Source of the DNA: Brachybacterium fresconis
Lineage (GTDB): Bacteria; Actinomycetota; Actinomycetes; Actinomycetales; Dermabacteraceae
Assembly (NCBI RefSeq): GCF_017876515.1
Contig: NZ_JAGIOC010000001.1
Location: 1,798,001 to 1,862,000, forward strand
Length of the DNA stretch: 64,000 bases
Reading direction: 5' to 3'
Shown in pieces: positions 7,707 to 14,943 of this stretch. The first letter of the stretch is position 1; each line of letters opens with the position of its first letter. Made by a program: the position numbers and the translations under genes. The notes below the pieces were generated by a model that saw only the letters and a program-made list of their open reading frames with translations, was not told the origin of the DNA and did not search any database.

Positions 7707-10620
7707 CGGTCTCCACCTCCTGCTGCTGGTCGATCTGGGCGCCGAGGGAGCGCAGGAAGTCGAGGATGACGCCGACCACCACGAGATACACGCCGGTGTC
7801 GAACAGCAGGGCGCTGGGGAAGTGCAGCTCGCCCAGCAGCGGCACCTGGACCACCGGAGTGACGGTGGAGAACACGCTGCCGCCCAGCAGCGCCGGCAGC
7901 ACGCCGGCGATGACGGCGATGGCCATCCCGATGCCGAGCACGAATCCGGCCTGCACGGGCGCGGCCTCGGAGAGCTCGTAGCGTCCGCCGGCGAGATAGC
8001 GCAGCGCGAGGGCGAGACCGGCGACGAGTCCGCCGGCGAAACCGCCTCCGGGCAGGTTGTGGCCCGCCATCAGCAGGTACAGGGAGAACATCATCATCAG
8101 CGGGAAGGCGATGCGGGTGATCACCTCGAGCACCACCATCCGCCGTTCCGGGGCGAGGGTGAGTCCGGCCGAGAGCCAGGTGCGCCAGCGGTTGCCGCCG
8201 GCGACCTCCTCGGGCCGGGCGTCGAAGTCCAGGACGTTCTGGGGCAGGGTCGAATCGGTGCGGCGCTTCCAGATCGAGGTGTCGGTGTCGAGGTCCCGGA
8301 CGCGGGAGATCGACTGCTCGCGCCGGGTGACGAAGATCAGCGAGGCGACGCCCGTGGCGACCACCAGCAGCACCGAGATCTCGCCCATGGTGTCCCAGAC
8401 GCGGGCGTCGACCAGGGTCACGTTGACGACGTTGTGGCCGCCGCCGATCGTGTAGGCCTTCTCGATCAGTCCGGGTCCGAGGGGCGCGAGGTAGCGGGCG
8501 TCGGCGGCGTACAGGGCGGCGCCGCACAGCACGACGGCGGTGCTGATCGCGATCGCCCACCGGCCCCAGGCGCCGATCTTCAGCGGTCGGCGCGAGAAGT
8601 GGGTGGGCAGCCGGCGCAGCACCAGCACCAGCACCACGGTCATCGCGGTCTCGACCAGCACCTGGGTGGTCGCCACGTCCGGGGAGCCCGCGACCAGGAA
8701 CAGGACCGCGACGGCGTAGCCGGTCACGGAGATCAGGAACACGGCGCGCAGGCGGCGCCGGGAGCGAGCCGCTCCGAGAGCCGCGAGCGCTGCGACCGGC
8801 AGCACGATCAGCTCGACGGGGTGGTGGAAGAGCACCAGGTTGTCCGGCACCGGCGACAGGGAGACGGCGATCGGGGCGACCAGGGCGATCAGCACCAGCA
8901 GCATGGTGCCCAGGGTGTAGGGCAGCGAGCCCCGCTGGAACAGCGGCGTGACCGCGACCGCGGCGGAATCGACCAGACGCATCACGCGGCGGAAGGCGCG
9001 CTCGGAATCGATCCGGTCGAGCATCTCCTCGTTCGCCCAGCTCTGCGGGGAGACCTTCTTCTGGAACCGGGCCAGCGGCTTCGCCGCCAGGCACGCCAGG
9101 ACCCCGACGCCGAGGGCGACGGCGGAGGCCAGCAGCGGCACCCCCAGGTGCGGGATCACCGCGAGGTGGACGGTCTGACCGGTCTCGGGCAGCACCGAGG
9201 AGAAGCCCCGCAGGATCGTCTCCAGCGGGCCGGTCAGCGCCGCCAGGGCGACCGACAGCACGGCGACCAGGGCCGGCGGCAGCCAGAACAGCACCGGGAT
9301 GGTCGGCTTCTGCACCGCGGGCGCTCCCGGGGCCGTGCCGAAGGCACCGTGGACGAATCGCCAGGAGTAGGCGACGGTCAGGATCGAGCCGACGACCAGC
9401 GCGATCAGCAGGATCCGGTGCCAGGTCTGGCCGTACCAGAGAGCCGTGAACAGCGCTTCCTTGGCGACGAAGCCGTACAGCGGCGGCACCGCGGCCATCG
9501 AGGCCGCCGAGACGATGCCGATCACGGCGACCATCGGCGCGACCTTCGCCACGCCGGAGAGCACTCGCAGGTCACGGGTGCCGAACTTCTTGTCGATGAT
9601 GCCCACAACCATGAACAGCGGGGCCTTGAACACGGCATGGGCGATGAGCATCGCCAGCCCCGCCAGCAGGGCGTCGTGCGTGGCCACGCCCGCCACGGCG
9701 GAGAGGAAGCCGAGCTGGGAGACGGTGCCGTAGGCCAGCAGCAGCTTGATGTCGGTCTGTCGCAGGGCACGCCAGCCGCCGAGGATCATCGTCGCCGCTC
9801 CCAGCGCCGCGATGATCATGGTGATGATCTCCAGGTGGGTCAGCGCCGGTCCCATCCGCAGGATCAGGTACACCCCGGCCTTCACCATCGCCGCGGCGTG
9901 GAGGTATGCGGAGACCGGGGTGGGCGCGGCCATCGCGCCGGGCAGCCAGAAGTGCGTGGGGACCAGGGCGGACTTGGTCGTGGCCCCGGCCAGGATCAGC
10001 AGCACGGCGATGATCAGGAACGGCCCGGCCTCGCTCCACATCTGCGAGGCGACGATCTCCGAGAGCCGCAGGGAGCCGGCCTCGGCGGCGACCATCAGCA
10101 GCCCCACCAGCATCGCCAGTCCGCCGGCGGTGGTGGAGATCAGCGCGTTCATGGCCGCGCGGCGGGATGCCTGCTTCTCCTGGTAATGGCCGACGAGCAG
10201 GTAGGAGAAGACGGTCGTGAGCTCCCAGAAGGTGTAGAGCACCATCACGTCGTCGGAGAGCACCAGACCGACCATGGCGCCCGCGAAGGCCGTCAGCACG
10301 CCCGCGAAGCGGCCCAGCCCCGGTTCGGTGTTCTTGAAGTACCGCGCGCAGTACAGCAGCACGATCGCGCCGATGCCGGTGGCGATCAGGGCCATCACCC
10401 AGCTCAGCGGGTCCAGGCGGAAGGCGAGGTCGATGCCGAAGGCGGGGATCCACGGGACCGAGATCTCCAGCGGATTCTCGGCGAGGGCGACGGGATCGAT
10501 CGTGGCCAGCCAGATCGCGGACGCGGCGGGCACCGCAGCCAGCGGGAAGAACGCGCTGCGCCCCATCAGCCGCACCAGGAGTGGCCCCAGCAGGGCCGCC
10601 ACCAGATGGGCGAGGAGCAT
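7696..10620 (-). CDS. mnhA: Mrp-type Na+/H+ antiporter subunit A fused to subunit B
   Basis: First and largest gene of the operon, 974 residues from the ATG at 10620. Residues 1-490 or so are the NuoL-like antiporter core, with the conserved segment LVPTHFWLPGAMAAPTPVSA. A middle region of about ten helices follows, and the last 150 residues match MnhB (GHNLPGGGFAGGLVAGLALA), so A and B are one polypeptide, as in many actinobacteria. An in-frame ATG at 10644 would add eight residues; neither start has a good ribosome site. I prefer 10620 because the first helix begins MLLAHLVAALLGPLL. A -10 box sits upstream at 10672-10677. Confidence 0.93.
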   Translation of the reverse strand: MLLAHLVAALLGPLLVRLMGRSAFFPLAAVPAASAIWLATIDPVALAENPLEISVPWIPAFGIDLAFRLDPLSWVMALIATGIGAIVLLYCARYFKNTEPGLGRFAGVLTAFAGAMVGLVLSDDVMVLYTFWELTTVFSYLLVGHYQEKQASRRAAMNALISTTAGGLAMLVGLLMVAAEAGSLRLSEIVASQMWSEAGPFLIIAVLLILAGATTKSALVPTHFWLPGAMAAPTPVSAYLHAAAMVKAGVYLILRMGPALTHLEIITMIIAALGAATMILGGWRALRQTDIKLLLAYGTVSQLGFLSAVAGVATHDALLAGLAMLIAHAVFKAPLFMVVGIIDKKFGTRDLRVLSGVAKVAPMVAVIGIVSAASMAAVPPLYGFVAKEALFTALWYGQTWHRILLIALVVGSILTVAYSWRFVHGAFGTAPGAPAVQKPTIPVLFWLPPALVAVLSVALAALTGPLETILRGFSSVLPETGQTVHLAVIPHLGVPLLASAVALGVGVLACLAAKPLARFQKKVSPQSWANEEMLDRIDSERAFRRVMRLVDSAAVAVTPLFQRGSLPYTLGTMLLVLIALVAPIAVSLSPVPDNLVLFHHPVELIVLPVAALAALGAARSRRRLRAVFLISVTGYAVAVLFLVAGSPDVATTQVLVETAMTVVLVLVLRRLPTHFSRRPLKIGAWGRWAIAISTAVVLCGAALYAADARYLAPLGPGLIEKAYTIGGGHNVVNVTLVDARVWDTMGEISVLLVVATGVASLIFVTRREQSISRVRDLDTDTSIWKRRTDSTLPQNVLDFDARPEEVAGGNRWRTWLSAGLTLAPERRMVVLEVITRIAFPLMMMFSLYLLMAGHNLPGGGFAGGLVAGLALALRYLAGGRYELSEAAPVQAGFVLGIGMAIAVIAGVLPALLGGSVFSTVTPVVQVPLLGELHFPSALLFDTGVYLVVVGVILDFLRSLGAQIDQQQEVETDVR

Positions 10621-10671
10621 CGAGTACACGCAGTCTCCGTCCATCGTGCGGGGGTGAAGGGGGCCGCAGAC

Positions 10672-10677
10672 ATTCTA
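10672..10677 (-). promoter_or_regulatory. candidate -10 box for the mrp operon
   Basis: TAGAAT on the minus strand, within the spacer between divergent mnhA and the MFS gene. It predicts a start about 7 bases further on and a leader of about 20-45 bases, depending on which mnhA start is used. No convincing -35 element is visible. Confidence 0.5.
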
Positions 10678-10804
10678 CGGGAGGTCGCGCTCGAGTTTCT
10701 GTGGGAACTGCCTCCTCGGACCCGCGGGACGTCTCGCTCTTCTGGCGTGCCCGGGAACTCTCCGGGCGGGCCTCGCGGGTGCGGGAACGACTCCGCGGGC
10801 TCCG

Positions 10805-10810
10805 TAGAGT
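10805..10810 (+). promoter_or_regulatory. leaderless-type -10 box for the MFS gene
   Basis: TAGAGT ends 6 bases before the ATG at 10817, so transcription would start at or next to the A of ATG. It supports 10817 rather than the GTG at 10811. Confidence 0.5.
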
Positions 10811-10816
10811 GTGCCC

Positions 10817-12178
10817 ATGGCCACCACCGAGGACCAGGGCGGCCGCGGACACGCGGCGACCGCACCCCGACTCCCCCGTCGCCCCGTCGTCTCCTTCGCC
10901 CTGTGGGACGGCGGGATGTCCGCCTTCAGCTCCGTCATCCTGACGTTCGTCTTCGCGACCTATGTCGCCAGCGCCGTCGCCGCCGAGGGCGCCGTCGGCC
11001 AGGAGGCGATCACCGCGGCCCAGGACCACGGCTCCCGCGTGCTGACCACCTGGCAGGCGATCGGCGCCGTCGCCGTCGCGCTGCTGGCGCCTCTGCTGGG
11101 CAATCTCGCCGACCGCGGCGGGGCCCGCAACGCCCTGCTGCGGATCACGACGCTGGCCACCGTGGTCGTCGTGGCGCTGATGCCGATGGTCGCCCTCGAC
11201 GCCGATTACCTGGTGCTCGGCGCCGCCCTGATCGCCCTCGCCGTCGTGTTCAGCGAACTGGCCGGGGTGTTCGTCAACTCCGTGCTGCCCGAGGTCTCCA
11301 CCCCGGCCAACCGCGGCCGGGTCTCCGGGACCGCGTGGGCGGTGGGCTACTGGGGCTCGATCGTGTGCCTGGCGATGGTGCTGGTGCTGTTCGTGATGCC
11401 GGGGACGGGGCTGCTCGGGATCACCGGGGAGGGCGGCTGGAACTACCGGGCGATCCCGCTGTTCGTGGCGCTGTGGATCCTCGTCGGGACGCTGCCGCTG
11501 ATGCTCTGGGCACCGAAGCACCCCGCCTCGGCCCCCGGCGAGAAGTGGACCCCCTGGCAGGGGTATGCCAACATCGCCCGGCGCGTGGTGCGGGCCTTCC
11601 GCGAGGAACCGGTGATGCTGCAGTACCTGGTCGCCTCGGCGATCTACCGCGATGGGCTGGGTGCGGTGTTCTCCATCGCCGGGGTGCTGGCCGCCAACGC
11701 CTACGGCTTCTCCACCGTCGAGATCATCATCTTCGGCATCGCCGCCAACCTCATCGCCGGCATCGGCGTCTTCCTCGGGGGCCGCGCCGACGACCGCATC
11801 GGCACCCGCTGGATCATCATCATCGGCTGCCTCGGCATCATCGTGCTCGGCCTGGTGGTGCTGGCCTTCGGCTCGTCGACGGTGTTCTGGGTGGCGGGAC
11901 TGGCGATCTGCCTGTTCGTCGGCCCGGTGCAGTCCGCCTCTCGGAACCTGCTCACGCGCCTCTCGCAGCCCGGCCGCGAGACGGAGAACTTCGGGCTGTA
12001 CGCCACCACCGGCCGTGCGCTGGGCTTCCTGGGCACCGCGGCCTTCGCCGCGTCCGTGGCGATCTTCGAGTCCACCCAGGCCGGGATCCTCGGCATCGTG
12101 GTGGTGATGGCGGTGGGGCTGCTCGCCTTCCTGCCCATCCGGCTCGGCGCTGCGGGGCGGGCTCCCGGCGACGCGTGA
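10817..12178 (+). CDS. UMF1-type major facilitator superfamily permease
   Basis: 453 residues with about twelve hydrophobic helices. The start WDGGMSAFSSVILTFVFATY with the following WQAIGAVAVALLAPLLGNLADRGG is typical of the UMF1/Atg22-like MFS group, whose N-terminal helix begins just after a WD-containing turn. The A-motif-like loop NLADRGGARN follows helix 2, and a second DRIGTR loop marks the second half. Substrates of this group in bacteria are not established. The gene is divergent from mnhA and followed by a gene-free stretch to the minus-strand gene ending at 12323. Confidence 0.85.
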   Translation: MATTEDQGGRGHAATAPRLPRRPVVSFALWDGGMSAFSSVILTFVFATYVASAVAAEGAVGQEAITAAQDHGSRVLTTWQAIGAVAVALLAPLLGNLADRGGARNALLRITTLATVVVVALMPMVALDADYLVLGAALIALAVVFSELAGVFVNSVLPEVSTPANRGRVSGTAWAVGYWGSIVCLAMVLVLFVMPGTGLLGITGEGGWNYRAIPLFVALWILVGTLPLMLWAPKHPASAPGEKWTPWQGYANIARRVVRAFREEPVMLQYLVASAIYRDGLGAVFSIAGVLAANAYGFSTVEIIIFGIAANLIAGIGVFLGGRADDRIGTRWIIIIGCLGIIVLGLVVLAFGSSTVFWVAGLAICLFVGPVQSASRNLLTRLSQPGRETENFGLYATTGRALGFLGTAAFAASVAIFESTQAGILGIVVVMAVGLLAFLPIRLGAAGRAPGDA

Positions 12179-12215
12179 GGCCGACGGCACCGACCGACGG
12201 GCACCTCCGGGTGAC

Positions 12216-12273
12216 GGGACCACCGGGCGACAGGGCCCACCGAGCTATGGGACCACCGGGCGACGGGACCCAC
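12216..12273. repeat. 25-base direct repeat downstream of the MFS gene
   Basis: GGGACCACCGGGCGAC begins both copies (12216-12240 and 12249-12273), which differ at two positions and are 8 bases apart. It lies between two convergent genes. No terminator hairpin is evident here. Confidence 0.75.
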
Positions 12274-12322
12274 GGGGCGGCCCGGGCCGCGGCCAGCTCT
12301 GGTGCCGGCGGGCTGCGGGAGA

Positions 12323-13231
12323 TCAGGCGAGATGGTCGGGATCGACGAGGAATCCCTCGAGGTCGACGACGTAGCCGCCGACGGTCTCGGTGAGCAGTCC
12401 CGCGATCAGCCCGATCCGCCGGTAGGCCTGCGACCAGCGCTCGGCGGTCTCGGCGTCCGGCGACTCGACGGCGTCCTCGGCCTCGTCGGTCGGCACATGC
12501 ACCAGCTCGTAGTCGACCGCGTCGTCCATCCAGCTCAGCGCCGCCAGAGCCACCGGTCGGGAGCTGCGCGCCACCCGCACCTCGAGGTGGCCCCCGTCAT
12601 CCAGGTCGATGGTGGCGCTGTATCCCGGTCGGGAGATGCCCTCGGCGACCTGATCGAGCTCCGCCTCGGGTTCCAGCGGCGCCAGGAGCTGGGCGAACGA
12701 CTCCGGGGCCAGAGCGTGCGGGGAGACCACGGTCAGGTCCCGCACGTGGAAGGGATGCGGCTCCAGACGGTGGCCGTCGTCGGTGACCACGGCGCCGTAC
12801 AGCCTCCGACCCAGCGACCAGACGAGGTCGAGAGCGCGCCGCTCGGCCCCGAAGGGCACGCCCTCCGGGAAGGCCCTCCCGTAGCCATGGGAGTCGGTCA
12901 TGCCCTCGGGCATCGGATCCTCCCGCTCACGCGGCGCGTCCACGGTCCAGCGGCCGGCGCCGCGCGGGGAGTGATCCGGCACCAGGCGGGTGTCGTCCCC
13001 GCAATCGATGACCCCGTCGGGCCCGAGCTGCGCCTGCGGACGGACGTTGCGCACCATCGCCAGCACGTCCTGCGGGTCGGTGTCCCTCGGCAGCTGCAGA
13101 CGGTGGCCGGTGCGGGTCGGCACGGCGCTGTCGGTCGCAGTGCCGTCGGTCGCAGTGCCGTCGGTCGCGGCGCCGTCGGTCTCGGCACTGGTCGGCGCGG
13201 TGCCGTCGGTCGGGACACTGGGGTCGGTCAC
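12323..13231 (-). CDS. Hypothetical protein coupled to dcd
   Basis: 302 residues, no family recognised. The GTG at 13231 is chosen because GGAGGG lies just upstream and GTGA overlaps the dcd stop by 4 bases; the open frame extends further upstream inside dcd. Residues 1-35 or so are low complexity, built on TDG repeats. The rest is a soluble, acidic protein with [17 protein letters not shown] and an ending [15 protein letters not shown]. No transmembrane segment or signal peptide. Coupling to dcd suggests co-expression, but gives no direct clue to function. Confidence 0.7.
   Translation of the reverse strand: MTDPSVPTDGTAPTSAETDGAATDGTATDGTATDSAVPTRTGHRLQLPRDTDPQDVLAMVRNVRPQAQLGPDGVIDCGDDTRLVPDHSPRGAGRWTVDAPREREDPMPEGMTDSHGYGRAFPEGVPFGAERRALDLVWSLGRRLYGAVVTDDGHRLEPHPFHVRDLTVVSPHALAPESFAQLLAPLEPEAELDQVAEGISRPGYSATIDLDDGGHLEVRVARSSRPVALAALSWMDDAVDYELVHVPTDEAEDAVESPDAETAERWSQAYRRIGLIAGLLTETVGGYVVDLEGFLVDPDHLA
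13124..13177. repeat. 15-base tandem repeat in the hypothetical gene
   Basis: GTGCCGTCGGTCGCA-like units recur about three and a half times in frame and encode the TDGTA repeats near the N-terminus of the 12323-13231 protein. Copies differ by one or two bases. Confidence 0.75.
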
Positions 13232-13821
13232 TGTCCCTCCTGCACGGGGATCGAGGTGCGATGGAAGTTCTGGGCGGAGCGGGAGGGCGTCGGCCCCCGC
13301 TGGCCGAGGTATCGGTTGAGGTTGCCGGCGCTGCCATAGGGGTTGTCCGCGGCGCTCGAGAGCCGGAAGAAGCACAGCTGGCCGATCTTCATGCCCGGCC
13401 AGAGCGCCACGGGCAGGGTCGCCATGTTCGACAGCTCCAGGGTGATGTGCCCCTGGAAGCCGGGGTCGATGAAGCCGGCCGTGGAGTGTGTCAGCAGGCC
13501 GAGCCGTCCCAGCGAGCTCTTGCCCTCCAGCCGGGCGGCGACGTCGTCGGGCAGCGTGATCTGCTCGTAGGTCGAGGCGAGCACGAACTCGCCGGGGTGG
13601 AGCATGTACGGCTCCTGCGGGTCCACGGCGATCTCGCGGGTGAGCTCCCCCTGCTCCTGGGCGGGGTCGATCATCGCGTACTTGTGGTTGTCGAAGAGTC
13701 GGAAGTAGCGGTCGATCCGCACGTCGACGGAGGCGGGTTGGATCATCGCATCGTCGAAGGGGTCCAGTCGCACCCGTCCGGCCTCGATCTGGCTCCGGAT
13801 GTCATGGTCGCTCAGCAGCAC
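13228..13821 (-). CDS. dcd: dCTP deaminase
   Basis: 197 residues starting [20 protein letters not shown], the usual N-terminus of the family. The GTG at 13821 is preferred over the GTG at 13830. It matches homologues, and a -10-like TAGGGT (13829-13834) ends 7 bases upstream. The active-site block [20 protein letters not shown] includes the catalytic Glu/Ser/Arg region around residues 110-130. Actinobacterial enzymes of this type may also hydrolyse dUTP, giving dUMP directly; the sequence alone does not decide this. The stop overlaps the next gene's GTG. Confidence 0.95.
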   Translation of the reverse strand: MLLSDHDIRSQIEAGRVRLDPFDDAMIQPASVDVRIDRYFRLFDNHKYAMIDPAQEQGELTREIAVDPQEPYMLHPGEFVLASTYEQITLPDDVAARLEGKSSLGRLGLLTHSTAGFIDPGFQGHITLELSNMATLPVALWPGMKIGQLCFFRLSSAADNPYGSAGNLNRYLGQRGPTPSRSAQNFHRTSIPVQEGQ

Positions 13822-13828
13822 GGCGCCC

Positions 13829-13834
13829 ACCCTA
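13829..13834 (-). promoter_or_regulatory. leaderless-type -10 box for dcd
   Basis: TAGGGT on the minus strand ends 7 bases before the GTG at 13821 and fits no other start. The hypothetical gene downstream would be on the same transcript. Confidence 0.5.
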
Positions 13835-14002
13835 TCCGCACCGACGTCGCGAGGGCAGGGGCGCCCACCCCGTCGACCGCCTCCGCTCGTCCCGTCGGCT
13901 GCCTCCGCTCAGTTCGCACCATGGTCCCGGCTCAGGTATGCTGGTCCGCGTTGCCCCGAGCAACGGCGTTCGTCGAGATCGTCGCGGCCCGGTCGGCGAT
14001 GC

Positions 14003-14073
14003 GCGGGTGTAGTTCAATGGTAGAACTTCAGCTTCCCAAGCTGACAGCGCGGGTTCGATTCCCGTCACCCGCT
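14003..14073 (+). tRNA. tRNA-Gly (anticodon CCC)
   Basis: A 71-base cloverleaf. Acceptor arms GCGGGTG/CACCCGC pair fully with discriminator T. The D loop contains AATGGTAG, the anticodon arms TCAGC/GCTGA close the loop TTCCCAA, and the T arm carries GGTTCGATTCC. The anticodon at loop positions 3-5 is CCC, reading GGG. CCA is not encoded. A strong hairpin follows 8 bases later. Confidence 0.95.
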
Positions 14074-14080
14074 CCCCCGG

Positions 14081-14110
14081 AACCGTCGGCCCTTCGGCCG
14101 ACGGTTCTTC
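14081..14110 (+). terminator. intrinsic terminator after tRNA-Gly
   Basis: An 11-base perfect stem (14081-14091 with 14096-14106) around CTTC, followed by TTCTTCT-like bases. Its place directly after the tRNA fits a factor-independent terminator. Confidence 0.8.
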
Positions 14111-14182
14111 TGTCTCCGACCCCGACAGGAGAGCTCCACCGCAGGCGTCGGCGCGATTCTCCGCCCCCATTCGTCGTGGTGT

Positions 14183-14188
14183 AAGAAT
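14183..14188 (+). promoter_or_regulatory. leaderless-type -10 box for the TetR gene
   Basis: AAGAAT (or TAAGAA one base earlier) ends 5 bases before the ATG at 14194, consistent with a transcript starting at the start codon. Confidence 0.45.
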
Positions 14189-14193
14189 GCGTC

Positions 14194-14769
14194 ATGCCCA
14201 AGATCATCGGAGGCTCCCTCGAGGAGCATCGCGAACGCACGCGCGAGAAGATCTTCGTCGCGCTCGCCGAGCTGCTGGAGACCCAGGACTTCGAGACGAT
14301 CACGTTCTCGCGGATCGCGACCGCCGCCGACGTCGGCCGCACCGCGATGTACAACCACTTCCCGGACCGCGAGACCCTGCTGGTCGAATACGCGCTGCAC
14401 GAGACCTCCGACTACATCGCCCAGCTGCGGGCCGGGGTCAGCGAATCGGCCACGCCCCGCGAGGCCGCGCTCGCCTACGTGCGGACCCAGCTGGAGCTGA
14501 CGGTCTCCTTCCACATGCCGCAGTCGATGGGCAAGGCGTCCCTGACCCCTGATGCGGTCGCACGGATGCGCGAGCACGTGGTGCTGATCGAGGACGTGCT
14601 GCGGCGGATCGTGGACGACGGGATCGCCAGCGGCGACTTCGACGCCGACCTCGACGTCGACGCGACGGTGCCGATCATCAACTCGCTGCTGGTCGGATCG
14701 GCCGCCAGAGGGTTCTCGCGCCCCGCTCTGGAGCAGTTCGTGCTGCGGGGGCTCGGCGCGGCGGTCTGA
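14194..14769 (+). CDS. TetR-family transcriptional regulator
   Basis: 191 residues. The helix-turn-helix is at about 18-62, with FSRIATAADVGRTAMYNHFP followed by DRETLLVEYAL, the canonical TetR N-terminus. The C-terminal ligand domain (about 70-190) is all helical and unclassified. It is flanked by tRNA-Gly and a long hairpin, so it is transcribed alone. The nearest possible target is the membrane gene ending at 14944 on the other strand, but that operon starts 4.6 kb away. No operator is obvious. Confidence 0.9.
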   Translation: MPKIIGGSLEEHRERTREKIFVALAELLETQDFETITFSRIATAADVGRTAMYNHFPDRETLLVEYALHETSDYIAQLRAGVSESATPREAALAYVRTQLELTVSFHMPQSMGKASLTPDAVARMREHVVLIEDVLRRIVDDGIASGDFDADLDVDATVPIINSLLVGSAARGFSRPALEQFVLRGLGAAV

Positions 14770-14838
14770 TCACCGCACCGGGGCGGCCCGGACGAGGACC
14801 GACATCCCCCGACAGCACCGTCGGCAGGGGCGAGAGGG

Positions 14839-14886
14839 CCGGGCCCGTTCCTCCCGGGCTCGGGAGCGCGGGAGGAACGGGCCCGG
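14839..14886. terminator. hairpin between convergent TetR and membrane genes
   Basis: An 18-base perfect inverted repeat (14839-14856 with 14869-14886) around a 12-base loop. It lies between two convergent genes, about 70 bases from each stop, so it could serve both strands. No clear T run follows. Confidence 0.6.
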
Positions 14887-14943
14887 GGCCCCGGGCGCGC
14901 CGGGCACGAGGCCCCGGAGGTGCCGGGCGCGGGCCCCTGCGGG

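Noticed and set aside
7822-12393. A 1523-residue open frame on the plus strand opposite mnhA
   Set aside because: It is the antisense shadow of the high-GC mrp operon, rich in Gln, His, Arg and Gly, and has no known domain.
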